From positions 1 to 8,033 of the forward strand of contig SKYZ01000189.1 in NCBI GenBank assembly GCA_007127625.1: a stretch of DNA of 8,033 nucleotides, read 5' to 3'. The notes beneath the pieces were generated by a model. The model searched no databases and had not been told where the DNA came from. It saw only the letters and a program-made list of their open reading frames with translations. The translations under genes were made by a program, and so were the position numbers. This document shows positions 7,977-8,033 of the stretch, piece by piece (the stretch's first letter is position 1; every line of letters starts with the position of its first letter). This DNA is from Aquisalimonas sp. (GTDB lineage Bacteria; Pseudomonadota; Gammaproteobacteria; Nitrococcales; Aquisalimonadaceae).

Positions 7977-7999
7977 GTAGGGTGGACCTTCAGGTCCAC
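7977..7999. repeat. REP-like palindromic unit: GTAG plus hairpin
   Basis: GTAG (7977-7980) is followed after one base by GTGGACC, loop TTCA, and GGTCCAC, a perfect 7-bp stem (8 bp if the loop is drawn as TC). A 5' GTAG tetranucleotide at the foot of a short extragenic hairpin is the known signature of REP elements mobilised by RAYT (TnpA-REP) transposases. It is intergenic, just past a terminator, a typical REP position. Only one copy is in the window, so repetitiveness is not shown. The remaining bases to 8033 hold nothing recognisable. Confidence 0.45.
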
Positions 8000-8033
8000 G
8001 TTCTCCGGACATGCAAGCCACGGGTGGTCCTCG

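Overview
The window looks like a chromosomal segment from a GC-rich, Gram-negative proteobacterium. It holds five genes, all on the plus strand. Two are periplasmic binding proteins with cleavable signal peptides and a strong excess of acidic residues (about 60 D/E against about 29 K/R in the first, by hand count). With the GC-rich codon use, this suggests a halophilic or haloalkaliphilic gammaproteobacterium of the Halomonas / Ectothiorhodospiraceae kind. That placement is inference only; there is no rRNA or other taxonomic marker here.

Layout: (1) 3-1589, an AMP-forming acyl-CoA synthetase of the ANL superfamily, cut off at its 5' end by the window edge. (2) 1693-2877 and 3257-4429, two tandem paralogous TAXI-type TRAP solute-binding proteins, each followed by a strong hairpin without a U tract and separated by a 379-bp gene-free gap. 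(3) 4599-6617, one fused (small plus large subunit) TRAP permease, ended by a classical intrinsic terminator at 6631-6661. (4) 6688-7884, an acyl-CoA dehydrogenase resembling the C-terminal half of human ACAD11, ended by a terminator hairpin at 7909-7936. (5) The last ~100 bp hold a GTAG-plus-hairpin that resembles a REP element.

The genes fit one model. A carboxylate is captured in the periplasm by one of two binding proteins and taken up by the ion-coupled TRAP permease. The synthetase then activates it to a CoA thioester, and the dehydrogenase oxidises it. The substrate cannot be read from the sequence. Points of interest are the duplicated receptor for one permease, conserved C-terminal tails and a cysteine pair in both receptors, a possible sigma-54 promoter before the first receptor, a terminator placed directly before the dehydrogenase, and Asp instead of the usual Glu at the dehydrogenase's predicted catalytic-base position. 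I see no CRISPR array, tRNA, rRNA, insertion sequence or defence system.
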